NCBI RefSeq assembly: GCF_008274585.1 | Contig: NZ_VTRT01000001.1 | Span: 1,178,001-1,242,000 of the forward strand | DNA length: 64,000 nt | Reading direction: 5' to 3' | Source of the DNA: Pedobacter sp. BS3 | Lineage (GTDB): Bacteria > Bacteroidota > Bacteroidia > Sphingobacteriales > Sphingobacteriaceae | Shown: positions 1 through 7,824 of the stretch, piece after piece | Position numbering within the stretch: position 1 is the first letter of the stretch | Layout: every line of letters starts with the position of its first letter | Notes under the pieces: model-generated | Told to the model about the DNA's origin: nothing | What the model saw: only the letters and a program-made list of their open reading frames with translations | Databases searched by the model: none | Translations under genes and position numbers: made by a program

Positions 1-133
1 TCTGCCTGAAAACCGTATTCAGCATCTGGTTAAGCACCTGCTGTACAGTAACAGCATTAGGCTGCACCTGCCAGCCATGATATTGCGTGCCTTTAAAGCA
101 GATTTCAGCAAAATAGCGCCGGATAGTATTCAC
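1..133 (-). CDS. truA: tRNA pseudouridine synthase A, N-terminal part (runs off the left edge)
   Basis: Reading the minus strand from a GTG at 133 gives about 44 residues that continue past the window edge. They contain RRYFAEICFKGTQYHGWQVQ followed by a VQQVLNQML segment. This matches the TruA N-terminus, where 'YxGtxYxGWQxQ' is the first strand of the pseudouridine synthase fold. TruA converts U38-U40 of tRNA anticodon arms to pseudouridine in the cytoplasm. The catalytic Asp would lie outside the window. GTG was chosen because no in-frame ATG lies nearby and a consensus -7 promoter element sits only 4 nt upstream. Homology is clear although the gene is partial. Confidence 0.85.
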   Translation of the reverse strand, partial: MNTIRRYFAEICFKGTQYHGWQVQPNAVTVQQVLNQMLNTVFRQ

Positions 134-497
134 CCCGCAAAGATAGTTTTTTGAACGGTTGCCTGTTCCAACCCTCTGCGATAATTAGGTAAAATTAGTG
201 TTGAGTATTGAGACACGAGATTTTAGATGTGAGATTGTTTCGCTTCGCTCAAATTGTTGTATTGCCAGATTGTTATATTGTTACGTGTTATGAGTTACGA
301 GTTATGAGTTACGTGTTACGGGCCTCATAACACGTAACTCACAACTGGCAACACATTTCTGCTTTCAGACTTTCCCGACTTCCGGACTAAGGACTATGAA
401 CCATGAACTATAAGCCATCAGCCATAAACTATCCGCCATTCAACTTTAAGCTAAAAACATTATCTTTAACACAGAAATAATATTCATTTTCACGAAA
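134..497. repeat. Intergenic low-complexity oligomer array with a 15-bp inverted repeat
   Basis: No gene is visible. From about 205 to 445 the DNA consists of degenerate 7-9-mers that keep recurring (variations on GTTATGAGTTACGA, then CCATGAACTATAAG / CCATCAGCCATAAAC). A perfect 15-bp inverted repeat, GTTACGTGTTATGAG at 280-294 and its complement at 324-338, sits in the middle. TATCTTTA at 461-468, upstream of the AraC gene, is one base off the -7 consensus. Confidence 0.6.
138..145 (-). promoter_or_regulatory. -7 promoter element (TATCTTTG) for truA
   Basis: On the minus strand TATCTTTG is an exact match to the Bacteroidetes -7 consensus TAnnTTTG. It lies 4 nt before the GTG start, so the transcript would be leaderless or nearly so. 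A -33 TTTG is not clear; GTTG occurs about 23 nt upstream. Confidence 0.45.
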
Positions 498-1343
498 ATG
501 CCTGCATTCACCAATATTAACAGGTTTTACCCCGAACCCGGAATATTGACAGCTATCGTCAAGAACATAACGGTGGCTGAGATGGCCGTTACCAAAGGAT
601 GGGAAAAATTATTTCATCTTGGCGGCAACTATATCACATTTGTTCTTAAAGGCGATGTACAGATCCGCTCAAACGAGGTCATATACGATGGTAGCGAGGT
701 ACTCTTTAACGCTTCAGGAACACAATTCTTTGAGTTTAAGGTACAGTCTGATACGCTGTTTGCCATTATATCCCTGAAACCCACGACATTTAACCGGGTC
801 TTCCATCTAAACCCGGCCGACTACAACGGGAAGTACCTTCCTGCTAAAAAGGCCATAAACGATGATTTACATGATATCCGCGAAGAACTGCAGACCTGTA
901 ATAATTATGAGGAAATAGCAAACCGGTTATTCAACTGGATGGAGCCCTGGTGCAAAAATATCCGGAATTCAAATAACCTTATCGATGCTATTATTGAATA
1001 CATCCATACAAAAAATGGATGTGTAAAAATGCTGGAAATCGCCAGGCGTTTTAAGCTATCCCGGCGTTCCCTCGAAAAATATTTTAAAAAAGAAATTGGT
1101 ATTACACCTGCCCATTACACCAAAACCTGTCGTTTCGCTTCGGTGCTTACCCTGTTGCAACAATCGCAGAAAGAACACATTGATGCTGTTATAAGTATCC
1201 TGGAGTATTACGACTATTCTCACTTTCAGAAAGATTTTCAACGGTGCATGGGTATTAAATTTCAGGACTACATTAACGATAAGCAGCATCCGTTGCAGGA
1301 ATACCTGTTTGCATATAATTCTAATTTCTCGCCGGTACGATAA
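498..1343 (+). CDS. AraC-family transcriptional regulator
   Basis: A 281-residue protein. The C-terminal ~100 residues form the double helix-turn-helix of AraC/XylS regulators: an 'MLEIARRFKLSRRSLEKYFK' recognition region near residues 177-196, then the usual second motif around 'ISILEYYDYSHFQKDFQRCMGIKFQDY'. The N-terminal ~150 residues have the strand-rich look of a cupin-like sensor domain but no recognisable ligand motif. It stands alone between repeat-filled gaps and is followed on the same strand by the giant adhesin gene, 417 bp away. Any control of that gene is only a guess. The ATG start fits the domain boundary. Target and effector are unknown. Confidence 0.85.
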   Translation: MPAFTNINRFYPEPGILTAIVKNITVAEMAVTKGWEKLFHLGGNYITFVLKGDVQIRSNEVIYDGSEVLFNASGTQFFEFKVQSDTLFAIISLKPTTFNRVFHLNPADYNGKYLPAKKAINDDLHDIREELQTCNNYEEIANRLFNWMEPWCKNIRNSNNLIDAIIEYIHTKNGCVKMLEIARRFKLSRRSLEKYFKKEIGITPAHYTKTCRFASVLTLLQQSQKEHIDAVISILEYYDYSHFQKDFQRCMGIKFQDYINDKQHPLQEYLFAYNSNFSPVR

Positions 1344-1760
1344 GGCCGGAAGGTGGAAGGCCTCTTTGAGACATCTTCGTCCCGGAGTAATCCCGGAACA
1401 AATCAAGTCAAATCGCGATAGGAATTCCAGAACATGGCTTAAGTTTCAAATGCTATAACGCTGTCAGGGTTTAAAACTCTGACAGTCTTAAAAACTTCAC
1501 CTGTCTTAAGTTTCAGCAGGAATATTGAGCACCGGATAACTTAGGCCTTAGCATTACAGGAAGTTCTGAAACTTCCTTAATTACCTAAAAAGCCACAAGC
1601 CTTAAAGTTACTGAACGAAGCCGGAGCTTCGCTCAATCAGCTTACTCCCCTCTCCCTTGGAGAGGGGCTGGGGGTGAGGCCAACAAATTTCGTTCGCATT
1701 TTTACACAAGAATACTACCTGCGAGCAATAATATTGCATGTTATTTAAATACAGCGCAAT
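1344..1760. repeat. Intergenic region with three palindromic elements
   Basis: No gene is seen. It begins with a purine-rich piece (GGAAGGTGGAAGG). A hairpin CTGTCAG...CTGACAG lies at 1461-1485. A GAAGCcggaGCTTC hairpin followed by GCTCAATC lies at about 1617-1640. The dispersed element CTCCCCTCTCCCTTGGAGAG-gggctgggggtgagg lies at 1645-1681 and recurs at five other places in the window. Confidence 0.65.
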
Positions 1761-4700
1761 ATGAATCTACGTTTATCCTTTACTTTCCTCATCCTGTTCA
1801 TCTCATCGCTATCGCTAAAAGCACAGGTGCTTTTTTACGAAGACTTTGATAATATTCCCGGTGCGATCGCTGTAGGCGGCTACCAGTCTTACACTTTTCC
1901 CGCTGGCTGGACACTGGCAAATGTGGATAACTTCACTCCTGCAGAGCAGGTGTCTTATGTAAATAATAGCTGGATACGGCGTGAAAATTCCTTCACTGAT
2001 GCCAACTATGCCGATAGCTGCGCCATATCTACTTCATATTACACTCCTGCAGGCACAGCCGATGACTGGATGTGGACCCCCGCCATTACACTGAGCAACG
2101 GTGTTGTGCAGTTAACATGGCGGGGTAAAGTAGGCGATGCCGATTATCCTGACAGCTACGAAGTGCGTATCATGACCGATACTCCTACCGGCAGTGCGGG
2201 TAATATAGGCAATATGCTTAGTAATTCTATCGTATTATACAGTTCTATTACAGAAAGTACAACCTGGGCCACTCACTCCGTTGATTTAAGTGCGTATGCG
2301 GGGCAAACAGTATATATCGGTTTCAGAAACCATTCTGATGATAAATTTTTGCTGTTTATAGATGATGTGAAAGTAGCTGTCAATTATAACGCGGATGCCG
2401 CGGTTACCGGCATTACCGGTTACGAATATACCCAGATGCCGGTATTCAATATCAGTAGCATCCCGTTAAGCGGTAGCATTAAAAATACGGGCGTTCAATC
2501 CCTCAGCCAGGTTAAGCTGAATGCCCGCATATACGATTCCGCTCACAATCTGGTACACACAGCCGAAAGCAGTGCGCTTAGTTCGCTCGGCACACTGGCA
2601 AGCAATTCGTTCACCTTAAGTCCTGAATGGACACCCGATGCGTCCGGGATTTATACCATTAAATATTTTCCATCAGCCAGCGAAGCCGATGAAAACCCGC
2701 TAAACGATACCCTGACGAGAACCGTAACGATAACCGATAGTACACTGGCCAGGGATAACGGCATCGTCACCGGGCAATTATCTATCGGGGAACCGGGTCA
2801 TACCGGACAGGCGTTTACCATTATCAATCCATCGGTACTCAGTTCCGTATATGTACAATATAATACCAGCGCCGCACCACGGCAATACGCCGTTTCGGTA
2901 TGGAAAGAAAACAATACGGGTACACCTGTCGAAATGATTGGCAGTACAGATACATTATCGTATTCAGGAGAAGATACCCTGAAAACAACATTGTCTTTTA
3001 AAAACGGGCCGATTGTGCTTATGCCGGGTACTTATGTGATTGCCGATATTCAGTTTGACAACACGTCGGCTGTTGCCTCATGTGATGAAACCTATACAGA
3101 AGGCCAGTTATGGTATTACACCACTGCCAACGGTTGGAGTAATTCAATACCTTACGTATTGAAGAAAGTACCGGTTTTGCGTATGAACCTGCATCCCTAT
3201 ATCAAGCCGGGTGTTAACGCCCTTCATTTTGACGGAACAGACGACCATGTAGATATTCCGGATAACGATGCGCTCGACTTTACCAATACCGGCACTTATA
3301 CCCTCGAATGCTGGATAAAGCCATCAGGCTTTAATGCGTTGGCCGGTATTATTTCCAAATACCACAACTCCGGTGCCAATGGTTATTTTCTGCGGCTTAC
3401 CGGCGATGGCCCGTATACAGGTTTAGACTTTGACGGCCTGAAAACCGCGAACGGAATCCTGGCGCCAAATACCTGGTATCACATTGCCGCTGTAAATAAC
3501 GGAGGTACCCGGACGCTTTATGTAAACGGCGTAGCCCAAGCGCTTAGCGGCACAGCTATACCCGTAGCAGCCAATACGGATAAACTTGCGCTGGGAATGG
3601 ATTACCAGTCATCGCCTCGTTATTTTAACGGTACGATAGACGAGGTACGGATATGGAATGTTGCCCTCACCCCCGAACAGCTACAGGGAAACATGGGCCG
3701 TACTGTACTGCCCACTACTCCCGGACTGGTGGCTTATTATAACATGGATGAGGGAACAGCCGGGAGCGACAACACCGGGCTTACACAGGTTACCGACCTA
3801 ACGGCCAATGCCAATCCTGGCACAGCAGTGAACTTTGCCCTAAACGGTAATACTTCCAATTGGGTAAATGGCTATATACTTAGCGAAGCTACCAGCGGCA
3901 ACGTATTATATGTGGACGCTTCGGCTACCGGCAGCAACAGCGGCAACGACTGGGCCAATGCGCTTACCTCGCTTTCCGACGCCCTGAATATCGCCGGATA
4001 TTCAGCCACCATCGATACCATATTGGTAGCTAAAGGCACTTACTCTCCTGAGTACAAGGCCGGCAATGGCACGGAAGAAAGAGACAAAACCTTTGTGCTG
4101 CCTGCCAATGTAAAAATACTGGGCGGCTATCCTAATGGTGGTGGAGATGGCACACGTGATATTGCTGCCAACCCCACAATACTAAGCGGCGACATTGATA
4201 AAAACAGCACATCAGACGCTAACGATGCTACTCACGTACTTATTGCCGCAGGCGATATGGGCAGCGCCGAGCTGAATGGCTTTACCATTACCGGTGGATA
4301 CGCTTCGGGAGGCTCTACCAATATCACCGTAAATTCTACCATCATTACCCGTAGTAATGGTGCCGGAATAATGATATACAATTGTGGCTCAACATTTACC
4401 ATAACTAATTGTACATTTTCAAAAAACACGGCCGAAAACATTGGCGGCGGCATATATATGTACAGCCAATCAGCTGCCGCGGCTTCACCCATAATAAGCA
4501 ACTGTACGTTTTCAGAAAATACGGCACATTCTGGCGGTGGTATGGGCAACAATAATTCCGCTCCGGCAATCAGCCATTGTAACTTTTCAGAAAACAGCGT
4601 TGACCTGAATGGTGGCGGCATGTATAATTCATCGGCTTCCTCACCAACCATTTCCTACTGTACATTTTCAAAAAACACAACCGACTGGCAGGGTGGTGGC

Positions 4701-7652
4701 ATGTATAGCAGTGCCTCGACTCCACTGGTAACACATTGTACTTTTTCAGAAAATACAGCTCCCTCTGGAGGAGGAATGTTTAATCAAGGTGTGCTGTCTG
4801 GCACTAAAATAAGCTACTGTAATTTCCTGAAAAACGAAGCTAACGGCGACTCGCAGGGCGACGGCGGTGGGATAATCAATATGGCTTCTTCACCGGTAAT
4901 TTTTGAGTGCGTTTTTTCAGAAAACACATCGGATTCTGGCAATGGCGGCGGAATAGCCAACCGGAACGCCTCTTCACCAACGGTGATTAACTGTGTCTTT
5001 TCAAAAAATACGGCAAGCTTAGGTGGCGGAATAAGTAATATAGACCATTCGTCTTCGGATATTGTTAATTGTACCTTCTTTGGAAATGAAGTAACCTTCC
5101 CGGCAGGCGGGGCTATCGCCAATAGCGGTTCATCTGCTTCAACCATAACCAATTCTATTATTTACGGCAATACCGGCTCTGGCATCTTTGACAATAGTGA
5201 TGGTTCAAATTCTACCGTAACCTACAGTTTGGTGCAGCAAACGGTTGGGGTTTATCTGGGCGAAGGGAATATCAACGCCGACCCGTTGTTTGTCAATGCC
5301 AGTAATCCTGTTGGCAATGACGGCATTTGGGGCACAGCCGATGATGGTTTGGCTCTGCAAGGCTGTTCACCGGCCTTAAATACTGGCAACAATGACAATG
5401 TTTCCCCTGAAAACACGGAGGATATTGCCGGTAATCCACGAACCTACCATAGTACTGCGGATATGGGAGCTTACGAGAGGCAAAGCGCACCGCTTTCTGT
5501 AGGGCATTCCGTATATGTGGATAGCACTAATGGTAATGATAACAATACGGGTATAAGCTGGGCCACCGCTTTTAAAACCCTTTCGTATGCATTGAAGACA
5601 ACCCAGAGTTCAACATGTTATGCCGGTGTAGACAGTATTCTTGTTGCCGAAGGTACCTATTTCCCTACCGGCGAGCAAAGTGGGACTAACCGCGATAGTA
5701 CTTTTTTGATTAACCGTGGCGGATTGAAGCTACTGGGCGGTTATCCTGCCGGTGGTGGTACAAGAGATATTATCGCTAATCCTACCATTCTCAGCGGCGA
5801 TATTGGCGCACCTAACGACGGTACAGATAACAGTTACCATATCGTAGTGGCAGTAGGTAGCGCTATAGATAACACAACTGCGTTAGACGGCTTTACCATT
5901 ACTAAAGGCAATGCCAATAATGGCAGCGGTAATATTACAGTAAATGGCATTAAGGTAGCCAGAGTATTCGGAGCCGCTATATATAGCAATGCCTCTTCTC
6001 TTGTAATAAACAATTGTATTTTTTCAGGCAACAGCGTAACTCAACAAGGTGGAGCTATGTACAATACAAACAATGCCTCTCCTGCTGTTACCAACTGTAC
6101 GTTTTCAAACAACACTGCGCAACACGGTGCAGGAATATTTAACCTCCAGGCTTCGCCTACCATAAACGACTGTACTTTTTCAGACAATGTGGCAAATCAG
6201 CAGGGAGGAGCGATGTACAACCAAGATAATTCGCAGCCGGCTATTACCAACTGTACTTTTTCAAACAATACCGCAAACCACGGTGCAGCAATATTCAATC
6301 AACAATCTTCACCATTAATAACCAATTGTACTTTTTCAGATAATACGGCAAATATGCGGGGAGGCGCTATGTACAATCAGGATAATTCACAACCGGCTAT
6401 TACCAATTGCTCTTTTTCAGGAAATAATGCTGTAAGTGTAGGCGGCGGTATAGCCAACTATACTTCTTCACCGGTAATTTCCGGATGCATCTTTTCGAAA
6501 AACATGGCAAACGACGGTGGTGGCGGAATATATAATGCTTCTTCATCGGCCCCGGATATTGTTAATTGTACATTTTTCGGGAATGAGGCAAGCACCTCTC
6601 AAGGTGGAGCTATCGCTAATAGTGCTTCATCCACTTCGGTTATAAGAAATTCTATTATTTACGGCAATACCGGCACGAATCCATTTGATAACAGCGATGG
6701 TTCCCACTCGACAGTGACGTACAGCCTGGTGCAGCAGACCGTTGGGGTTTATCCGGGCGAAGGGAACATCAACGCCGACCCGCTATTTGTAAATAGCAGT
6801 AACCCTGCCGGAGATGATGGTGTTTTTGGCACAGCCGATGATGGTTTGGCATTACAAAGTAACAGCCCCGCTATCAACACCGGCAACAATCAGCTTTATT
6901 GGGATGCCGTTAACGGTGGAGTTCCGCTTCCCTCCCCCTTAGGGGGAGTCGGAGGGGGCTTAGATTTTGCCGGAAACGTTCGGGTGTACAAATACGACGA
7001 AAGCGGTATTATAGATTTAGGCGCTTACGAGTACCAGAGCGACCCAACCCCGCTGCCCGTTACACTGATTAACTTTACCGCTAAGGCTTCCGGCAACAGC
7101 GCCTTGCTGCAATGGCAAACCGCCAGCGAATTAAACAACAAAGGCTTCATCATTTATAAGGCCGGAGGGATGGAAGGTGGAAGGATGGAAGGTGAAGAGA
7201 ACGCGACGTTTGTAAAAATTGGTGATGTACAGGTTGTAAAGACGGATAATCGTCCGTCTTCATCAGGCGCAGACGGACAATCGTCCGTCTCTACGTACGC
7301 GTTTTATGATAATTCGCCGTTAAACGGCAACAACTATTACAAACTGGTACAGGTAGATAATGATGACAAGGCAACAGAATTAGGCGTCAGAACGGTCGCC
7401 TTCCACCTTCAGCCTTCTACCTTAAACCTCTATCCAAATCCTACAAACAACTCCCTGACCGTGACTTTTCCGGCAGACCGCTATCAAAGCCTGGAAGTAA
7501 CTGACCTAAGCGGAAGGGTATTACAACACCTTATTTTAAATGAAACAGAAAGTAGAAAAACGATTTCATTAAGTGCTTACACGGCAGGAATGTATATCAT
7601 TAAACTAAATGGAAAGGGACAAACAGAGATTAAAAAGGTGATAAAGCGGTAA
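1761..7652 (+). CDS. Giant T9SS-exported beta-helix surface protein (LamG plus right-handed beta-helix)
   Basis: A 1963-residue protein. It has a signal peptide (1-21, ending KAQ), a cleaved-adhesin/MAM-like domain (about 24-210), a LamG/concanavalin-like domain (about 485-650; 'ALHFDGTDDHVDIPD', 'IDEVRIWN'), and two successive right-handed beta-helix regions (about 715-1230 and 1245-1720). The beta-helices are built from repeats like 'NCTFSxNTAxxGGGMYN', resembling chlamydial Pmp repeats. An FN3-like region follows ('LQWQTASELNNKGF'), then a type A T9SS sorting domain (about 1885-1963; 'LYPNPTNNSLTV', 'YIIKLNGKGQTEIKKVIKR'). The T9SS would carry it across the outer membrane and attach or release it. 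The two helix halves are an internal duplication with closely matching ends ('YSLVQQTVGVY'). Residues ~1722-1734 and ~1826-1848 are translations of dispersed repeats. Role: probable adhesin or polysaccharide-binding protein; ligand unknown. Confidence 0.88.
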   Translation: MNLRLSFTFLILFISSLSLKAQVLFYEDFDNIPGAIAVGGYQSYTFPAGWTLANVDNFTPAEQVSYVNNSWIRRENSFTDANYADSCAISTSYYTPAGTADDWMWTPAITLSNGVVQLTWRGKVGDADYPDSYEVRIMTDTPTGSAGNIGNMLSNSIVLYSSITESTTWATHSVDLSAYAGQTVYIGFRNHSDDKFLLFIDDVKVAVNYNADAAVTGITGYEYTQMPVFNISSIPLSGSIKNTGVQSLSQVKLNARIYDSAHNLVHTAESSALSSLGTLASNSFTLSPEWTPDASGIYTIKYFPSASEADENPLNDTLTRTVTITDSTLARDNGIVTGQLSIGEPGHTGQAFTIINPSVLSSVYVQYNTSAAPRQYAVSVWKENNTGTPVEMIGSTDTLSYSGEDTLKTTLSFKNGPIVLMPGTYVIADIQFDNTSAVASCDETYTEGQLWYYTTANGWSNSIPYVLKKVPVLRMNLHPYIKPGVNALHFDGTDDHVDIPDNDALDFTNTGTYTLECWIKPSGFNALAGIISKYHNSGANGYFLRLTGDGPYTGLDFDGLKTANGILAPNTWYHIAAVNNGGTRTLYVNGVAQALSGTAIPVAANTDKLALGMDYQSSPRYFNGTIDEVRIWNVALTPEQLQGNMGRTVLPTTPGLVAYYNMDEGTAGSDNTGLTQVTDLTANANPGTAVNFALNGNTSNWVNGYILSEATSGNVLYVDASATGSNSGNDWANALTSLSDALNIAGYSATIDTILVAKGTYSPEYKAGNGTEERDKTFVLPANVKILGGYPNGGGDGTRDIAANPTILSGDIDKNSTSDANDATHVLIAAGDMGSAELNGFTITGGYASGGSTNITVNSTIITRSNGAGIMIYNCGSTFTITNCTFSKNTAENIGGGIYMYSQSAAAASPIISNCTFSENTAHSGGGMGNNNSAPAISHCNFSENSVDLNGGGMYNSSASSPTISYCTFSKNTTDWQGGGMYSSASTPLVTHCTFSENTAPSGGGMFNQGVLSGTKISYCNFLKNEANGDSQGDGGGIINMASSPVIFECVFSENTSDSGNGGGIANRNASSPTVINCVFSKNTASLGGGISNIDHSSSDIVNCTFFGNEVTFPAGGAIANSGSSASTITNSIIYGNTGSGIFDNSDGSNSTVTYSLVQQTVGVYLGEGNINADPLFVNASNPVGNDGIWGTADDGLALQGCSPALNTGNNDNVSPENTEDIAGNPRTYHSTADMGAYERQSAPLSVGHSVYVDSTNGNDNNTGISWATAFKTLSYALKTTQSSTCYAGVDSILVAEGTYFPTGEQSGTNRDSTFLINRGGLKLLGGYPAGGGTRDIIANPTILSGDIGAPNDGTDNSYHIVVAVGSAIDNTTALDGFTITKGNANNGSGNITVNGIKVARVFGAAIYSNASSLVINNCIFSGNSVTQQGGAMYNTNNASPAVTNCTFSNNTAQHGAGIFNLQASPTINDCTFSDNVANQQGGAMYNQDNSQPAITNCTFSNNTANHGAAIFNQQSSPLITNCTFSDNTANMRGGAMYNQDNSQPAITNCSFSGNNAVSVGGGIANYTSSPVISGCIFSKNMANDGGGGIYNASSSAPDIVNCTFFGNEASTSQGGAIANSASSTSVIRNSIIYGNTGTNPFDNSDGSHSTVTYSLVQQTVGVYPGEGNINADPLFVNSSNPAGDDGVFGTADDGLALQSNSPAINTGNNQLYWDAVNGGVPLPSPLGGVGGGLDFAGNVRVYKYDESGIIDLGAYEYQSDPTPLPVTLINFTAKASGNSALLQWQTASELNNKGFIIYKAGGMEGGRMEGEENATFVKIGDVQVVKTDNRPSSSGADGQSSVSTYAFYDNSPLNGNNYYKLVQVDNDDKATELGVRTVAFHLQPSTLNLYPNPTNNSLTVTFPADRYQSLEVTDLSGRVLQHLILNETESRKTISLSAYTAGMYIIKLNGKGQTEIKKVIKR
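6928..6960 (+). repeat. Dispersed CTCCC/GGGGG palindromic element inside the adhesin gene
   Basis: The sequence CTTCCCTCCCCCTTAGGGGG-agtcggagggggctta is a copy of the intergenic element seen at 1645, 51840, 57940, 62810 and 63109. Here it is translated in frame as PLPSPLGGVGGGL. The matching place in the first beta-helix half (after 'LNTGNN') lacks these residues, so it is an insertion relative to the sister copy. Confidence 0.75.
7239..7290 (+). repeat. Two AGACGGA...TCCGTCT palindromes inside the adhesin gene
   Basis: AAGACGGA-taatcg-TCCGTCTT (7239-7260) is followed by AGACGGA-caatcg-TCCGTCT (7271-7290) and then CTAC. They are read in frame as 'KTDNRPSSSGADGQSSVST'. The outer GTA(G/A)AGACG / CGTCTCTAC ends match the palindrome at 42043-42072 inside the transposase gene, so the two are probably one family. 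Confidence 0.65.
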
Positions 7653-7655
7653 AAG

Positions 7656-7680
7656 TCCCTAAGGGGAACCTTTTTTTTAA
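7656..7680 (+). terminator. Weak intrinsic terminator after the adhesin gene
   Basis: A short stem (TCCC-taag-GGGA) is followed by ACC and a run of eight T. It lies just after the stop codon of the adhesin gene. The stem is short, so confidence is modest. Confidence 0.4.
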
Positions 7681-7762
7681 GTAGCTGAACGAAGCTGGAG
7701 CTTCGCACAATCGGATTGCTTTGAGCTATCAGCTATTGGCTATCAGAACCGTTAGTAATTTT

Positions 7763-7795
7763 TTTGCCATTATTATTTTACAAGGATTATCTTTA
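7763..7795 (+). promoter_or_regulatory. Bacteroidetes-type promoter for the TonB-dependent receptor
   Basis: TTTG (7763-7766), 21 nt, then TATCTTTA (7788-7795) fits the TTTG-N19-21-TAnnTTTG consensus with one mismatch. The start codon follows 29 nt later. Confidence 0.45.
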
Positions 7796-7824
7796 CCCGG
7801 CAAGATTCGGGCAATAAAGCGTTC

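Noticed and set aside
4232-5152. Minus-strand open frames under the adhesin
   Set aside because: They are antisense of the PMP-like repeats, show repeat-derived Pro/Val-rich sequence and have no start signals or homology.
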